Shown here: piece by piece, positions 26,868-35,281 of the stretch
Position numbering within the stretch: the stretch's first letter is position 1
How the letters are laid out: each line of letters starts with the position of its first letter
NCBI RefSeq assembly: GCF_021729145.1
Contig: NZ_JAJSLW010000012.1
Span: 148,238-212,237, forward strand
Source: Membranihabitans maritimus
Lineage (GTDB): Bacteria; Bacteroidota; Bacteroidia; Chitinophagales; Saprospiraceae
DNA: 64,000 nt
Reading direction: 5' to 3'
Notes under the pieces: model-generated
Seen by the model: the letters and a program-made list of their open reading frames with translations, nothing else
Databases searched by the model: none
Told to the model about the DNA's origin: nothing
Position numbers and translations under genes: made by a program

Positions 26868-27887
26868 ATGATTATTCAGTTGGAGCACCAAATCAGTGAA
26901 GACGAAAAAAAATCTCTATTAAGAGAGCTTGATAAGCTTGTCAAAGGGGGAACAGAAGTAAGTACACAGTTTGGCAACTATATTGTGGCCATAGGCCGTT
27001 CAGGATTTGATATAAGGAGTATTGGTAATTTACAGGGGGTAAAAGATATTCATAGAGTCAGTGATCCCTATAAATTGGTATCCAAGAAGTGGAAATTGGA
27101 TGAATCTACTATTAAAATTGGAAACAATTGCAGTATTGGTCCCGACTCTTTTACTATAATGGCCGGTCCTTGTTCGATAGAATCGGAAGAACAAATAAAA
27201 TCAACTGTACAACATCTGGTAGCCAATAAAATACCGGTAATGCGGGGAGGTGTTTATAAGCCGAGATCGTCACCGTATTCATTCAGAGGATTGGGGATGG
27301 ATGGTCTGAAGGTTTTTTATCGCCATTGTCGGGAGCAAGGAATAAAGATTATTACTGAAGTAATGATGGTAGAGCAAATAGAGGAAATGTATGATTATGT
27401 GGATATATTTCAGGTAGGAGCTCGCAATTCTCAAAATTTTAACTTGCTGGATGCTCTTGGAGGAGTGGATAAACCGGTTTTGTTGAAAAGGGGAATAAGT
27501 GGGACCATACCCGAATTATTGCAGTCAGCAGAGTATATTTTTTCCAACGGTAATGAAAATATAATACTATGTGAAAGGGGGATCCGTACCTTTGAGAAGT
27601 CATATCGAAACACACTGGATATAAATGCTATAGCGGTATTAAAAGATCGTTCGCATCTTCCGGTTATTTCAGATCCTTCACACGGCATAGGGGTAAGAAA
27701 ATATGTAGATAAAGTAGCTATGGCCTCTGTAATGGCCGGTGCGGATGGAGTTATCCTGGAAGTCCATGAAAAACCGGAAAAAGCCTTTTCCGACGGGCAA
27801 CAAACGTTGGATTATCTGCAAGCTGAAAAATTGTATAGTAAATTAATGAAATTGTATAAATTAAGAGAAGATCTTGACCAATTGTAA
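26868..27887 (+). CDS. aroF: 3-deoxy-7-phosphoheptulonate (DAHP) synthase, type I-beta with N-terminal regulatory domain
   Basis: Condenses PEP and erythrose 4-phosphate, the first step of the shikimate pathway. The KDO8PS-related I-beta subfamily is clear from FTIMAGPCSIESEEQI, MRGGVYKPRSSPYSFRGLG, ITEVMMVEQIEEM, VDIFQVGARNSQNFNLL, VLLKRGISGT, CERGIRTFE and VISDPSHGIG. The first ~75 residues form a ferredoxin-like (ACT-like) domain as in Thermotoga-type enzymes, a place for aromatic feedback inhibition. It starts 2 bases after trpA and so is almost surely in the trp operon. The symbol is one of several used; aroG would be equally acceptable. Confidence 0.93.
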   Translation: MIIQLEHQISEDEKKSLLRELDKLVKGGTEVSTQFGNYIVAIGRSGFDIRSIGNLQGVKDIHRVSDPYKLVSKKWKLDESTIKIGNNCSIGPDSFTIMAGPCSIESEEQIKSTVQHLVANKIPVMRGGVYKPRSSPYSFRGLGMDGLKVFYRHCREQGIKIITEVMMVEQIEEMYDYVDIFQVGARNSQNFNLLDALGGVDKPVLLKRGISGTIPELLQSAEYIFSNGNENIILCERGIRTFEKSYRNTLDINAIAVLKDRSHLPVISDPSHGIGVRKYVDKVAMASVMAGADGVILEVHEKPEKAFSDGQQTLDYLQAEKLYSKLMKLYKLREDLDQL

Positions 27888-27920
27888 TTAAAGGAATATG
27901 ATTACGTTATCTATTTGATT

Positions 27921-29045
27921 ATGACAAATGATAGAATGAGATTTGGGATTTTATTTATTGTAGTTTATCTCGTTTTGGGATTTCAGGAAGGTAAGGGCCA
28001 ACAGATTTACGGAAATAACTTCCTGAACATTGGTGTAGGTGCCCGTTCACTAGGAATGGGAAAAGCTGTAGTCGCTACGGAAAAGTCGGTACAATCGGCA
28101 TATTGGAATCCGGCTAATTTATCCACATGGGATGGCCCCATGCAATTAAGTGCCATGCACGCCGTATGGTTTGCAGGGGTGGTAAACTATGATTATCTGG
28201 GGTCAGCATTTTCACTTGGAAGTGATGGCAAGTCGTATGGTGGAATTTCACTAATACGTATGGGCGTTGACGACATCCCAAACACACTTCAATTATTTGA
28301 TGCAGATGGCAGGATAAATTATTCGAATATCCGTTCTTTTACAGTGGCAGATTATGCGGGACTAATTACCTATAGCACTCAATTAGGTGACAGCCCCTGG
28401 CGAGTAGGAGGGAATGTGAAAATTATCCGGAGAGTATATGGTAGTTTTGCCAAAGCTTGGGGCGGAGGACTGGATGCGGCCGCTTCCTATTCCGGAGAAA
28501 GGTTTCATTTTGGATTTGTAGTGAGGGATATCTCTACTACTACGAATTCATGGTCTTATCAATTTACTGATAGTGAAATAGAGATCCTGCAACAACTTGG
28601 AAATGTAGTTCCAGAGTCTGCAAGAGAGGTGATTCGTCCAAGTGTCTCTACAGGAATTGCCCAGGAGTTTGGGTGGAGCGAAGATATGAACTTTACGCTG
28701 GCATTGGATGCAGATATTACTTTTGATGGGGTGAGAAATACGCTGGTCGCTTCTGAGACTATGAGTATTGAACCACATGTAGGGCTCGAAATGAATTCCA
28801 GGGATGTTTTGTTTTTACGAGCAGGTATTGCATCAGTCCAAAAGCGAAAAAAAATCAATAATCCTGAATCCGATGAATACTTTATACAGCCCAATATGGG
28901 AATTGGATTGCGATTGGGCAGGGTAAATATCAATTATGCCCTGGCCTTTTTGAATGAAGATGATTCCAAGAGTTCATTATCCCACGTATTTTCAGCGATG
29001 TATACGCTAAAAGGAAGGGAAGAAGGTGGTGATGGTAATAATTAA
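27921..29045 (+). CDS. PorV/PorQ-family outer-membrane protein
   Basis: A 374-residue outer-membrane beta-barrel protein from ATG 27921 (an in-frame TTG at 27915 is less likely). A signal sequence (FGILFIVVYLVLGFQEGKGQ) is followed by the family start NFLNIGVGARSLGMGKAVVA and SAYWNPANLS. Alternating strands of an FadL-like barrel continue to the C-terminus, which ends in a short Gly/Asp tail. PorV and PorQ belong to the T9SS shuttle and attachment machinery, so this agrees with the T9SS cargo at 12.5 kb, but the family also contains members of unknown role. It follows the DAHP synthase after 33 bases and may be transcribed with the trp operon. It converges on rluA. Confidence 0.85.
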   Translation: MTNDRMRFGILFIVVYLVLGFQEGKGQQIYGNNFLNIGVGARSLGMGKAVVATEKSVQSAYWNPANLSTWDGPMQLSAMHAVWFAGVVNYDYLGSAFSLGSDGKSYGGISLIRMGVDDIPNTLQLFDADGRINYSNIRSFTVADYAGLITYSTQLGDSPWRVGGNVKIIRRVYGSFAKAWGGGLDAAASYSGERFHFGFVVRDISTTTNSWSYQFTDSEIEILQQLGNVVPESAREVIRPSVSTGIAQEFGWSEDMNFTLALDADITFDGVRNTLVASETMSIEPHVGLEMNSRDVLFLRAGIASVQKRKKINNPESDEYFIQPNMGIGLRLGRVNINYALAFLNEDDSKSSLSHVFSAMYTLKGREEGGDGNN

Positions 29046-29062
29046 GCTTTGGTAAATAAGAA

Positions 29063-29797
29063 TTACATTTTACGCCACTTGCGTAATTGATTCAGTGTCG
29101 CCTTAAAGTCTTTTGGAAAAGGAGCTTCAAAATATAATTCTTCTTCCATGCCGGGGTATTTAAATTGAATTGAGAATGAATGTAATGGGGTACGAATGAG
29201 AATTGGCCTTTCCTCTTTATATTTACCCAGATTGAATTTCCGGTTTCCTTTAATCTCTGACACAAAAAATTCAGTTTGATTTCCATATTCCGGGTCTACT
29301 AGAAGGGGATGTCCTGCCTCCTGCAAATGGACTCTGATTTGGTGTGTTCTTCCCGTGTCAATTTTGAGTTCTAAATAAGAATAACTCTCAAAAGCTTCCA
29401 GAACCTTATAATGGGTAATGGCGTCTTTACCCTTTTTATTAATTACTACTTTGTTTAAGCCGGGAAGCTTCAGTATAGGGAAACGCCAGGTACCTGAAGA
29501 TTCTAAAAACCTTCCCTGAACAAGGGCGCGGTACTTCTTCTCTACTTGTCTGGATTCAAAGATTTGATTGAGTACTTTGTGGGCGTCTTCATTGCGAGCA
29601 AAGATCATTACACCGGAAGTAAACCTATCGATTCGATGAACGGCATAAATTTCACCGTATTCGTCTCTTAGAAGTTTTTTTACACTTGCTTCATCGGTAA
29701 ATCTTTCCGGAACGGATAATACGCCCGGTGATTTATCAACAATTACAAAATCTTTATGAAGATATAATACGTTATATTTCTTTTTCCCTTTGCTCAT
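29063..29797 (-). CDS. RluA-family rRNA/tRNA pseudouridine synthase
   Basis: Isomerises a uridine in structured RNA. The catalytic motif is AVHRIDRFTSGVMIFAR (Asp of HRID), with DKSPGVLSVP before it and IDTGRTHQIRVHLQEAGHPLLVDPEYG after. At 244 residues it lacks an S4 domain at the N-terminus, so it is a short RluA/RluC/TruC-like form; the target position cannot be assigned. Its start overlaps the end of the GT2 gene by 26 bases. Confidence 0.93.
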   Translation of the reverse strand: MSKGKKKYNVLYLHKDFVIVDKSPGVLSVPERFTDEASVKKLLRDEYGEIYAVHRIDRFTSGVMIFARNEDAHKVLNQIFESRQVEKKYRALVQGRFLESSGTWRFPILKLPGLNKVVINKKGKDAITHYKVLEAFESYSYLELKIDTGRTHQIRVHLQEAGHPLLVDPEYGNQTEFFVSEIKGNRKFNLGKYKEERPILIRTPLHSFSIQFKYPGMEEELYFEAPFPKDFKATLNQLRKWRKM

Positions 29798-30866
29798 TTA
29801 TTCCTAATTGACTGAATTTCTTTTTTCTTAATATGAAGTAATCCCAAACTATACATCCGGAATATTTGCCATCAAGTGCTACTCTTTCCTTAATACCTTG
29901 CTCCTCCATTCGATGTAAAAACGCTTTTCTTTTTTTCCATGTGTCGGGTAGGTTTACGTAAAAATGCAAATGGGCCTTGATGATTGCCATGAAGTTTCTC
30001 CAGTCTGCAAGGCATAAGAATCGAATACCTGCAATACCATCCAGAACCAGTCGTATGAATAGCATCCAAATGACTATATGTCCGCGTTGATTCTTGGCAA
30101 GAATATACAAACTATTCCTGAAGTTGAGAAAGGTTTTACGGGGGCTCTCATAGCTCAATGTCCCACCGCCCAGGTGATAGATTTCAGATTCGGGTACTAC
30201 GCCTATATGCATGCCTATTCTTTGGATCCTCCAACACAAGTCTATTTCTTCCATGTGTGCAAAAAAGTCTGAATCAAAACCTCCTACTTTGTGAAAAACT
30301 TCTGATCGTATCATCAAAGCGGCTCCGGTAGCCCAAAAGATACGTTGCATATCGTCGTATTGGCCAACATCTTTTTCATTGGTAGCCAATATCCTCCCAC
30401 GACAAAGTGGATAGCCAAAAAAATCAATCCATCCACCACTAGCGCCCGCATACTCAAACTCATCTCTTTGGAGATATGATTTCACCTTAGGTTGGCAGGC
30501 AGCATATGCCGGGTGATTATCAAGAAAATTAATTAAAGCATTTATGGAAGTGTGATTGATCTCTACATCAGAATTTAATAAGAAGTAATATTCAGCATTA
30601 ACTTGGTCCAGCGCATTGTTGTAACCACCTGCATATCCAGTGTTTTGATCTAATTCCAGTATTTGAATACCAGGATGGCTACTATGTAAATATTCTAAGG
30701 ATTGATCTGTACTCGCATTATCTGCAATAATAATATCCGCATAATCGGGCTTGTGTTGAATAATAGATGGCAAGAATCTTTTTAAATGATGAAGGCCGTT
30801 GTAATTCAGAATTACAATAGCTACCTTTAAATCATATTTCAATTTTATAGTTTCTTCTAATTCCAT
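29772..30866 (-). CDS. Glycosyltransferase family 2 (rhamnosyltransferase-like)
   Basis: A 364-residue GT-A fold enzyme probably adding a sugar to a surface polysaccharide. Key segments are VAIVILNYNGLHHLKRFL, IIIADNASTDQSLEYL, NTGYAGGYNNAL, YYFLLNSDVEI (DxD-like) and GGFDSDFFAHMEEIDLCWRI (catalytic region). The C-terminal third has two hydrophobic stretches (around IVIWMLFIRLVLDGIAGI) that may rest on the membrane. The first Met lies 35 bases inside the end of ribF and the last codons overlap rluA by 26 bases, a tightly packed operon. Confidence 0.9.
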   Translation of the reverse strand: MELEETIKLKYDLKVAIVILNYNGLHHLKRFLPSIIQHKPDYADIIIADNASTDQSLEYLHSSHPGIQILELDQNTGYAGGYNNALDQVNAEYYFLLNSDVEINHTSINALINFLDNHPAYAACQPKVKSYLQRDEFEYAGASGGWIDFFGYPLCRGRILATNEKDVGQYDDMQRIFWATGAALMIRSEVFHKVGGFDSDFFAHMEEIDLCWRIQRIGMHIGVVPESEIYHLGGGTLSYESPRKTFLNFRNSLYILAKNQRGHIVIWMLFIRLVLDGIAGIRFLCLADWRNFMAIIKAHLHFYVNLPDTWKKRKAFLHRMEEQGIKERVALDGKYSGCIVWDYFILRKKKFSQLGINEQREKEI

Positions 30867-31794
30867 TTAAAATTTTCAAGGATTGCTCCCTGTCTGAATT
30901 GATTTTTTCACGCAATTCTTCCAGCGACCCAAAAGTAGCATCTTTACGAATAAATTCTATAAATTCAACTTCGATTTCTTTGCCGTAAACTATTTCATTG
31001 AAATCAAATATATGTACTTCAATAGATTTTTGCCCGTTCGATCGAATGGTAGGCTTGGTCCCTATATACAACATACCTTTATACTGATATTCATCATAAT
31101 TGACAAAAACCGCATAAATACCTTCTCCGGGTATAAGCTTTTCTTTAGATACCGGGGAGATATTAGCAGTTTTATATCCAATTTTTTCTCCTAATTTTTC
31201 ACCGTGAATTACAGTTCCCGACAATTTGAAATTATGACCTAATAGTGTATTCGCCTTTACAACATCCCCATTTTGTATGGATTTGCGAATTACAGTAGAA
31301 CTGATTTTCATGGTTTCTACTCTTTTTTGTGGGATTTCGACAACCTTAAATTGGTTATTCTTTTCATACCATCTTAATGTATTTATATCCCCTTTACGGT
31401 TGAGGCCAAATCGGTGATCATAACCAATTACAATGGTATGAGGTCTAAAGGATTTTATGATAAAGGTTTCGATGTATTCCTGAGGAGTAATTTGTGAAAA
31501 TTCAACTGAGAAAGGCATAATGACCAGGTGGTCAATATTATTTTTTTCAAATAAATTAATTTTTTCTTCGATTGTAGTAATTAAACTTAAGGATTTATCA
31601 GATGGGTAAATAACCTTGCGAGGATGAGGGTGAAAGGTAGTGACTATAGTCTCGCCCTCTACCTCATTAGCAATTGCTTTCATGCGGTTGAAAACATAGG
31701 AATGACCTAAATGAACGCCATCAAAAGATCCAAAGGTAATAACTGGATTTTTTATGGTTTGCGGTAACTCTTCTAAAGATCGATATACGTTCAT
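30832..31794 (-). CDS. ribF: Bifunctional riboflavin kinase/FMN adenylyltransferase
   Basis: Makes FMN and FAD from riboflavin. The N-terminal nucleotidyltransferase has VITFGSFDGVHLGH (HxGH) and TTFHPHPRKVI; TIVIGYDHRFGLNRKGD follows. The C-terminal kinase domain includes RKSIQNGDVVKANTLLGH, GEKLGEKIGYKTANI, PGEGIYAVFV and IEVHIFDFNEIVYGKEIEVEFIEFIR. I chose ATG 31794 (NVYRSLEEL start), giving 320 residues; a longer frame to 31866 adds 24 residues unlike the family. First gene of a minus-strand overlapping trio. Confidence 0.95.
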   Translation of the reverse strand: MNVYRSLEELPQTIKNPVITFGSFDGVHLGHSYVFNRMKAIANEVEGETIVTTFHPHPRKVIYPSDKSLSLITTIEEKINLFEKNNIDHLVIMPFSVEFSQITPQEYIETFIIKSFRPHTIVIGYDHRFGLNRKGDINTLRWYEKNNQFKVVEIPQKRVETMKISSTVIRKSIQNGDVVKANTLLGHNFKLSGTVIHGEKLGEKIGYKTANISPVSKEKLIPGEGIYAVFVNYDEYQYKGMLYIGTKPTIRSNGQKSIEVHIFDFNEIVYGKEIEVEFIEFIRKDATFGSLEELREKINSDREQSLKILNGIRRNYKIEI

Positions 31795-32033
31795 AAATTT
31801 TAAATTCTTACTCTTTTTATCGTCACTTTTACAAACAATATGGGAGAAATGAAATACTTCTCTCACTTAATTAATTTCGCTGTGAAAATGCCTGAAAACT
31901 ATTTGTCCTCCAAATAATATTCATTGAATAATTGAATTTTCTTCTAAATTCTTAAAAACTTCATTTAATATCTGAACGAAGAAATACGATATTTGTTAAC
32001 CTAATAACATAAAATATTAAAAGATTCTTTTAC

Positions 32034-33113
32034 ATGAATGAAACTTTAATACGAAATACACTAGATACACTGGAGGATCCGGTGAATGGGCAACAATTAG
32101 GGAAGTCTTCTCATTTGGAGAAAATTGAAATATCCGGAACCCAGGTTAATATTGTGTTGGCATTTAATAACTTGAATCCTGATATTAAGAATAAATTGAA
32201 TTTCTCAGTGTTGGAGGCCTTATATAAAGTAATTCCTGAAGCTGAGGTAAACATTCACTTTGAGAATAAAATTCCCCAGCCGGATAATCCCTATCCACAT
32301 ATTAAAAATATTGTAGCTATAGCTTCTGGAAAAGGGGGGGTGGGTAAATCCACGGTTGCCTCCAATTTGGCAGCGGGAATGGCAAAAAAGGGGTATTCTG
32401 TCGGATTGATTGATGCCGATTTGTATGGACCTTCAATCCCTACAATGTTTGGATTGAAAAACAAGCGTCCTAAAGTGAAAAATATCCATGGTAGACAGCT
32501 TCTGTTGCCGTTGGAAGCGCATGGTCTTCATTTAATGTCTATTGGGTTTATTCTTGACCCAGAACAAGCAGTTGTGTTGAGAGGTCCTCGACTGGGGGGG
32601 ATAATTAAACAATTTCTCAACGATGTATTATGGCCGGAACTCGATTTTCTGTTTATTGATTTACCTCCTGGAACCGGTGATATTCAATTAACCATGGTCC
32701 AGACTGCACCGGTAACAGGTGCTGTAGTAGTTACTACTCCGCAGGATGTCGCCGTATCTGATGCGATAAAGGCTGCCAATATGTTTCGATTAGAGAGTAT
32801 TAATGTGCCAATTTTGGGCGTTGTTGAAAATATGTCCTGGTTTACACCCGAGGAGCTACCGGATAATCGATACCATATATTTGGAAAAGGGGGAGGAAAA
32901 AAATTAGCTGATTACGCTGAAGTTCCATTATTGGGGCAAATTCCTTTGGTGTCTCAGGTCGGTAGTCTGGCGGATAATGGAATCCCGGCAATCCTTGAAG
33001 AAGATAATTTAATTAATGATTATTTAAACAATGTGATCGAACGGACCATTTACTATATACAAATGAGAAATAAGACGGAAGATCCTACGAGAATAGTAAA
33101 AATAAAATCGTAA
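32034..33113 (+). CDS. mrp: Mrp/ApbC family P-loop ATPase (iron-sulfur carrier)
   Basis: Loads iron-sulfur clusters onto apoproteins. The N-terminal ~90 residues are a MIP18/DUF59-like domain (LDTLEDPVNGQQLGKSSHLE), then the deviant Walker A IASGKGGVGKSTVASN (residues ~99-114), DADLYGPSIP, and DFLFIDLPPGTGDIQLTMVQ. The C-terminal CxxC found in many ApbC proteins is replaced by NMSWFTPEELPDNRYHIFG, a form I recall from other Bacteroidota. 359 residues. It lies 25 bases upstream of a NifU-type scaffold gene, supporting the Fe-S role. Confidence 0.94.
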   Translation: MNETLIRNTLDTLEDPVNGQQLGKSSHLEKIEISGTQVNIVLAFNNLNPDIKNKLNFSVLEALYKVIPEAEVNIHFENKIPQPDNPYPHIKNIVAIASGKGGVGKSTVASNLAAGMAKKGYSVGLIDADLYGPSIPTMFGLKNKRPKVKNIHGRQLLLPLEAHGLHLMSIGFILDPEQAVVLRGPRLGGIIKQFLNDVLWPELDFLFIDLPPGTGDIQLTMVQTAPVTGAVVVTTPQDVAVSDAIKAANMFRLESINVPILGVVENMSWFTPEELPDNRYHIFGKGGGKKLADYAEVPLLGQIPLVSQVGSLADNGIPAILEEDNLINDYLNNVIERTIYYIQMRNKTEDPTRIVKIKS

Positions 33114-33137
33114 ATTTGTACATCAATTAAAATTGGA

Positions 33138-33392
33138 ATGAGTAAAGAAGAATTGATCCAAAAAGTAGATTCAGCCCTTAATTCTGTTAGGCCGCACCTG
33201 GCAGTAGATGGAGGTGATGTCGAAATTGTCGAAATCAGTGATGATATGAAAGTATATGTTAAGTGGTTGGGCAATTGTGAATTATGCTCCATGTCAGCTA
33301 TGACCATGAAAGCTGGAATAGAGCGGGCAATTATTTCAAAAGTACCTACCATTACGGAAGTAGTAGCTGTCAACGGTGTTGATGTAGCATGA
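33138..33392 (+). CDS. NifU C-terminal-like Fe-S scaffold protein
   Basis: An 84-residue protein equal to the C-terminal domain of NifU (Nfu type). It contains ALNSVRPHLAVDGGDVEIVEI and the cluster-binding CELC in GNCELCSMSAMTMKAGIE. It would pass an Fe-S cluster to targets, in keeping with the neighbouring mrp. It overlaps pyrF by four bases (ATGA), so they are co-translated. Confidence 0.93.
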   Translation: MSKEELIQKVDSALNSVRPHLAVDGGDVEIVEISDDMKVYVKWLGNCELCSMSAMTMKAGIERAIISKVPTITEVVAVNGVDVA

Positions 33393-34210
33393 GAAGGAAG
33401 AATCTGATTGATGAAATCCAATTAAAGAATTCCTTCCTCTGTGTTGGATTGGATACAGATCCGGAAAAGATACCTTCCTTCCTTCACGAATACGATGATC
33501 CGGTTTTTGAATTTAATAAACGAATAATTGATTGCACACACGATCTTTGTGTAGCCTATAAACTAAATATTGCTTTTTATGAATCCCTGGGGGTACCGGG
33601 CTGGAAATCATTAGAAAAAACTATTGACTACATTCCGGACAGCCAATTTTTGATAGCAGATGCCAAAAGAGGTGATATCGGCAATACTTCCGAACGGTAC
33701 GCCAAAACCTTTTTCGAAACCTATTCATTTGATGCCATAACGGTTGCACCCTACATGGGAAGTGATAGCGTAAAACCCTTTTATGGAATCGAAGATAAGT
33801 GGGTAATAATTTTAGCTTTAACTTCCAATCCGGGCAGTAAGGATTTTCAATTTTTAGAAATGGAGGACGGTGGTGATAAATTATATGAGAAAGTCCTAGA
33901 CATTTCATCTCAATGGGGGAATTCGGAAGACACTATGTATGTGGTGGGAGCGACGCACCCCGAGCAATTAAGAGGAATACGGAATAAGGTTCCCAATCAT
34001 TTTTTACTTATACCGGGAGTAGGGAAACAAGGGGGAAGTTTGGAAGAAGTAGTTTCTTCAGCATTAGTATCAGGTGAATGTGGTCTTTTAGTAAATAGCT
34101 CCAGAGGAATAATTTATGCTAGTGGTGATCGGGATTTTGAAAAAGAAGCCAGAAGGGAAGCTTTGAAATTGCAAAATAAAATGTCTGAGTTATTGGTAGA
34201 TTGTTTTTAA
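33389..34210 (+). CDS. pyrF: Orotidine 5'-phosphate decarboxylase
   Basis: Final step of UMP synthesis. The 273-residue type 2 form: FLCVGLDTDPEKIPSF, CVAYKLNIAFYESLG, and the catalytic LIADAKRGDIGNTSERYAKTFF with the Asp-x-Lys-x-x-Asp network. FDAITVAPYMGSDSV, VVGATHPEQL and FLLIPGVGKQGG complete the barrel. The four-base overlap with the NifU-like gene is only an operon arrangement; no functional link is known. Confidence 0.95.
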   Translation: MRRKNLIDEIQLKNSFLCVGLDTDPEKIPSFLHEYDDPVFEFNKRIIDCTHDLCVAYKLNIAFYESLGVPGWKSLEKTIDYIPDSQFLIADAKRGDIGNTSERYAKTFFETYSFDAITVAPYMGSDSVKPFYGIEDKWVIILALTSNPGSKDFQFLEMEDGGDKLYEKVLDISSQWGNSEDTMYVVGATHPEQLRGIRNKVPNHFLLIPGVGKQGGSLEEVVSSALVSGECGLLVNSSRGIIYASGDRDFEKEARREALKLQNKMSELLVDCF

Positions 34211-34453
34211 AAATTTTGTTTTGTATTTTTTTGAAACTTTCTTTTAAAACAGATTTAATTTATATTTAACAGTTCTGCGTTAAATTTAATTTTGATTTTC
34301 TCGTTTTTTTTAATATAATATAGAAAGAGCAAGATGAATAAACAGGCTCTTAATAGAACTATTTCATTACAAAAGGAGTTTAAAACTACAAGAGTACTTT
34401 TAAGTTTTAAATCTTGCATATCTAATTAATTAACGAATTCAAACAGTTTAGTT
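34211..34453 (+). promoter_or_regulatory. Promoter region of the YtxH cassette
   Basis: Contains TAATTTTG at 34287-34294, a TAnnTTTG match. A 31-codon open frame at 34334-34429 (starting MNKQALNRTISLQ) precedes the YtxH gene; I am not convinced it is translated. No terminator for pyrF is evident. Confidence 0.35.
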
Positions 34454-34846
34454 ATGGCTAACAAGAAAAAATCAGGAATTTTATTTTTATTGGGTGCTGC
34501 GGTAGGTGCAGCTGCCGGATACTACCTCAATACAGAAAACGGGAAGAAATTGCGAAATGAAACTTCCAAAAAAGCAAATGATTTTGCCAAGAAAGCCGAA
34601 TCAAAGACAAAAGAGAGTCTTGAACAATTTAGAACAGGGTTTGATTCTGCTATTGACAAAAGTAAAGAAGTGATTTCTGAAGCAAGCGAATCGGTAAAAG
34701 AAAAAATAAGTCAGTTCGAAAGAAAATCTGATAAAGCTTTGGGATCTGCTGAAAGCGCCTATAAAAAAGGAGCTGAAGACGCAAGAAATAGAATTAATCA
34801 AAAAGCTAAGGAAATAGAAGATCTTTTAGAGTCAAAAGGGGCTTAA
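34454..34846 (+). CDS. YtxH-like membrane/stress protein
   Basis: A 130-residue protein: a short glycine/alanine-rich membrane segment (GILFLLGAAVGAAAGYYL, residues ~8-25) followed by a long, highly charged alpha-helical tail of Lys, Glu and Ser. This is the YtxH-domain layout, known from general-stress proteins in other phyla. It is followed by a terminator hairpin (34868-34906) and then by two more small envelope-type genes on the same strand. The function is not known; envelope or desiccation/osmotic stress protection is a guess. Confidence 0.8.
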   Translation: MANKKKSGILFLLGAAVGAAAGYYLNTENGKKLRNETSKKANDFAKKAESKTKESLEQFRTGFDSAIDKSKEVISEASESVKEKISQFERKSDKALGSAESAYKKGAEDARNRINQKAKEIEDLLESKGA

Positions 34847-34867
34847 GATTTATCGAAAAGATTCAGT

Positions 34868-34906
34868 GGGTTTGCAATCTTAAAGAGGATGTAAACCCTT
34901 TTTTAT
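34868..34906 (+). terminator. Hairpin and T-run between the YtxH and holin-like genes
   Basis: GGGTTT at 34868-34873 pairs with AAACCC at 34893-34898, with further partial pairing inside, followed by TTTTTTATTTC. It may reduce rather than block expression of the next two genes. Confidence 0.6.
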
Positions 34907-34924
34907 TTCAATAATCGCCAAAAT

Positions 34925-35275
34925 ATGAAGCAAACGGAGAACATTTTATACGCCCTTGGACAAAGTAGTGAGTATATTAAAGACTACCTTAATTCTCAAA
35001 AGAATCTTATTAAACTTGAATTTGCTGAACATAGCTCCAAGATTTTATCAAAAATCATAAGTAGGGTAATTGCTCTAATGCTTGTAATGTTCGCATTTTT
35101 ATTTGCTTCGCTGACGATTGCCATTGGATTAAGTATTTACCTAAATTCATTTTTTGCCGGTTTTGGAATCGTTACAGCTTCATTTATCATACTTGTTATT
35201 GTCTTGATTGTATTCCGAAACTCCTTAATTACCAATCCGGTATTAAGGCTTATCTTAAAAGATTTTTTTAATTAG
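34925..35275 (+). CDS. Holin-like (DUF1469/YqjE-type) membrane protein
   Basis: 116 residues with two closely spaced membrane segments (VIALMLVMFAFLFASLTIAIGL and the stretch FAGFGIVTASFIILVIVLIV) and a cytoplasmic N-terminal charged helix. This layout is that of the putative Actinobacterial holin-X/phage holin family III (DUF1469) proteins, which are chromosomal membrane proteins and not phage genes. There are no phage genes around. It is 6 bases upstream of the next unknown gene. Confidence 0.75.
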   Translation: MKQTENILYALGQSSEYIKDYLNSQKNLIKLEFAEHSSKILSKIISRVIALMLVMFAFLFASLTIAIGLSIYLNSFFAGFGIVTASFIILVIVLIVFRNSLITNPVLRLILKDFFN

Positions 35276-35281
35276 AATACT

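Noticed and set aside
28559..28933. 124-codon minus-strand frame inside the PorV/PorQ-like gene
   Set aside because: Shadow of a well-supported outer-membrane protein gene.
34925..35275. Prophage holin
   Set aside because: No lysin, capsid, tail or integrase genes nearby; the DUF1469-like protein is a chromosomal membrane protein type.
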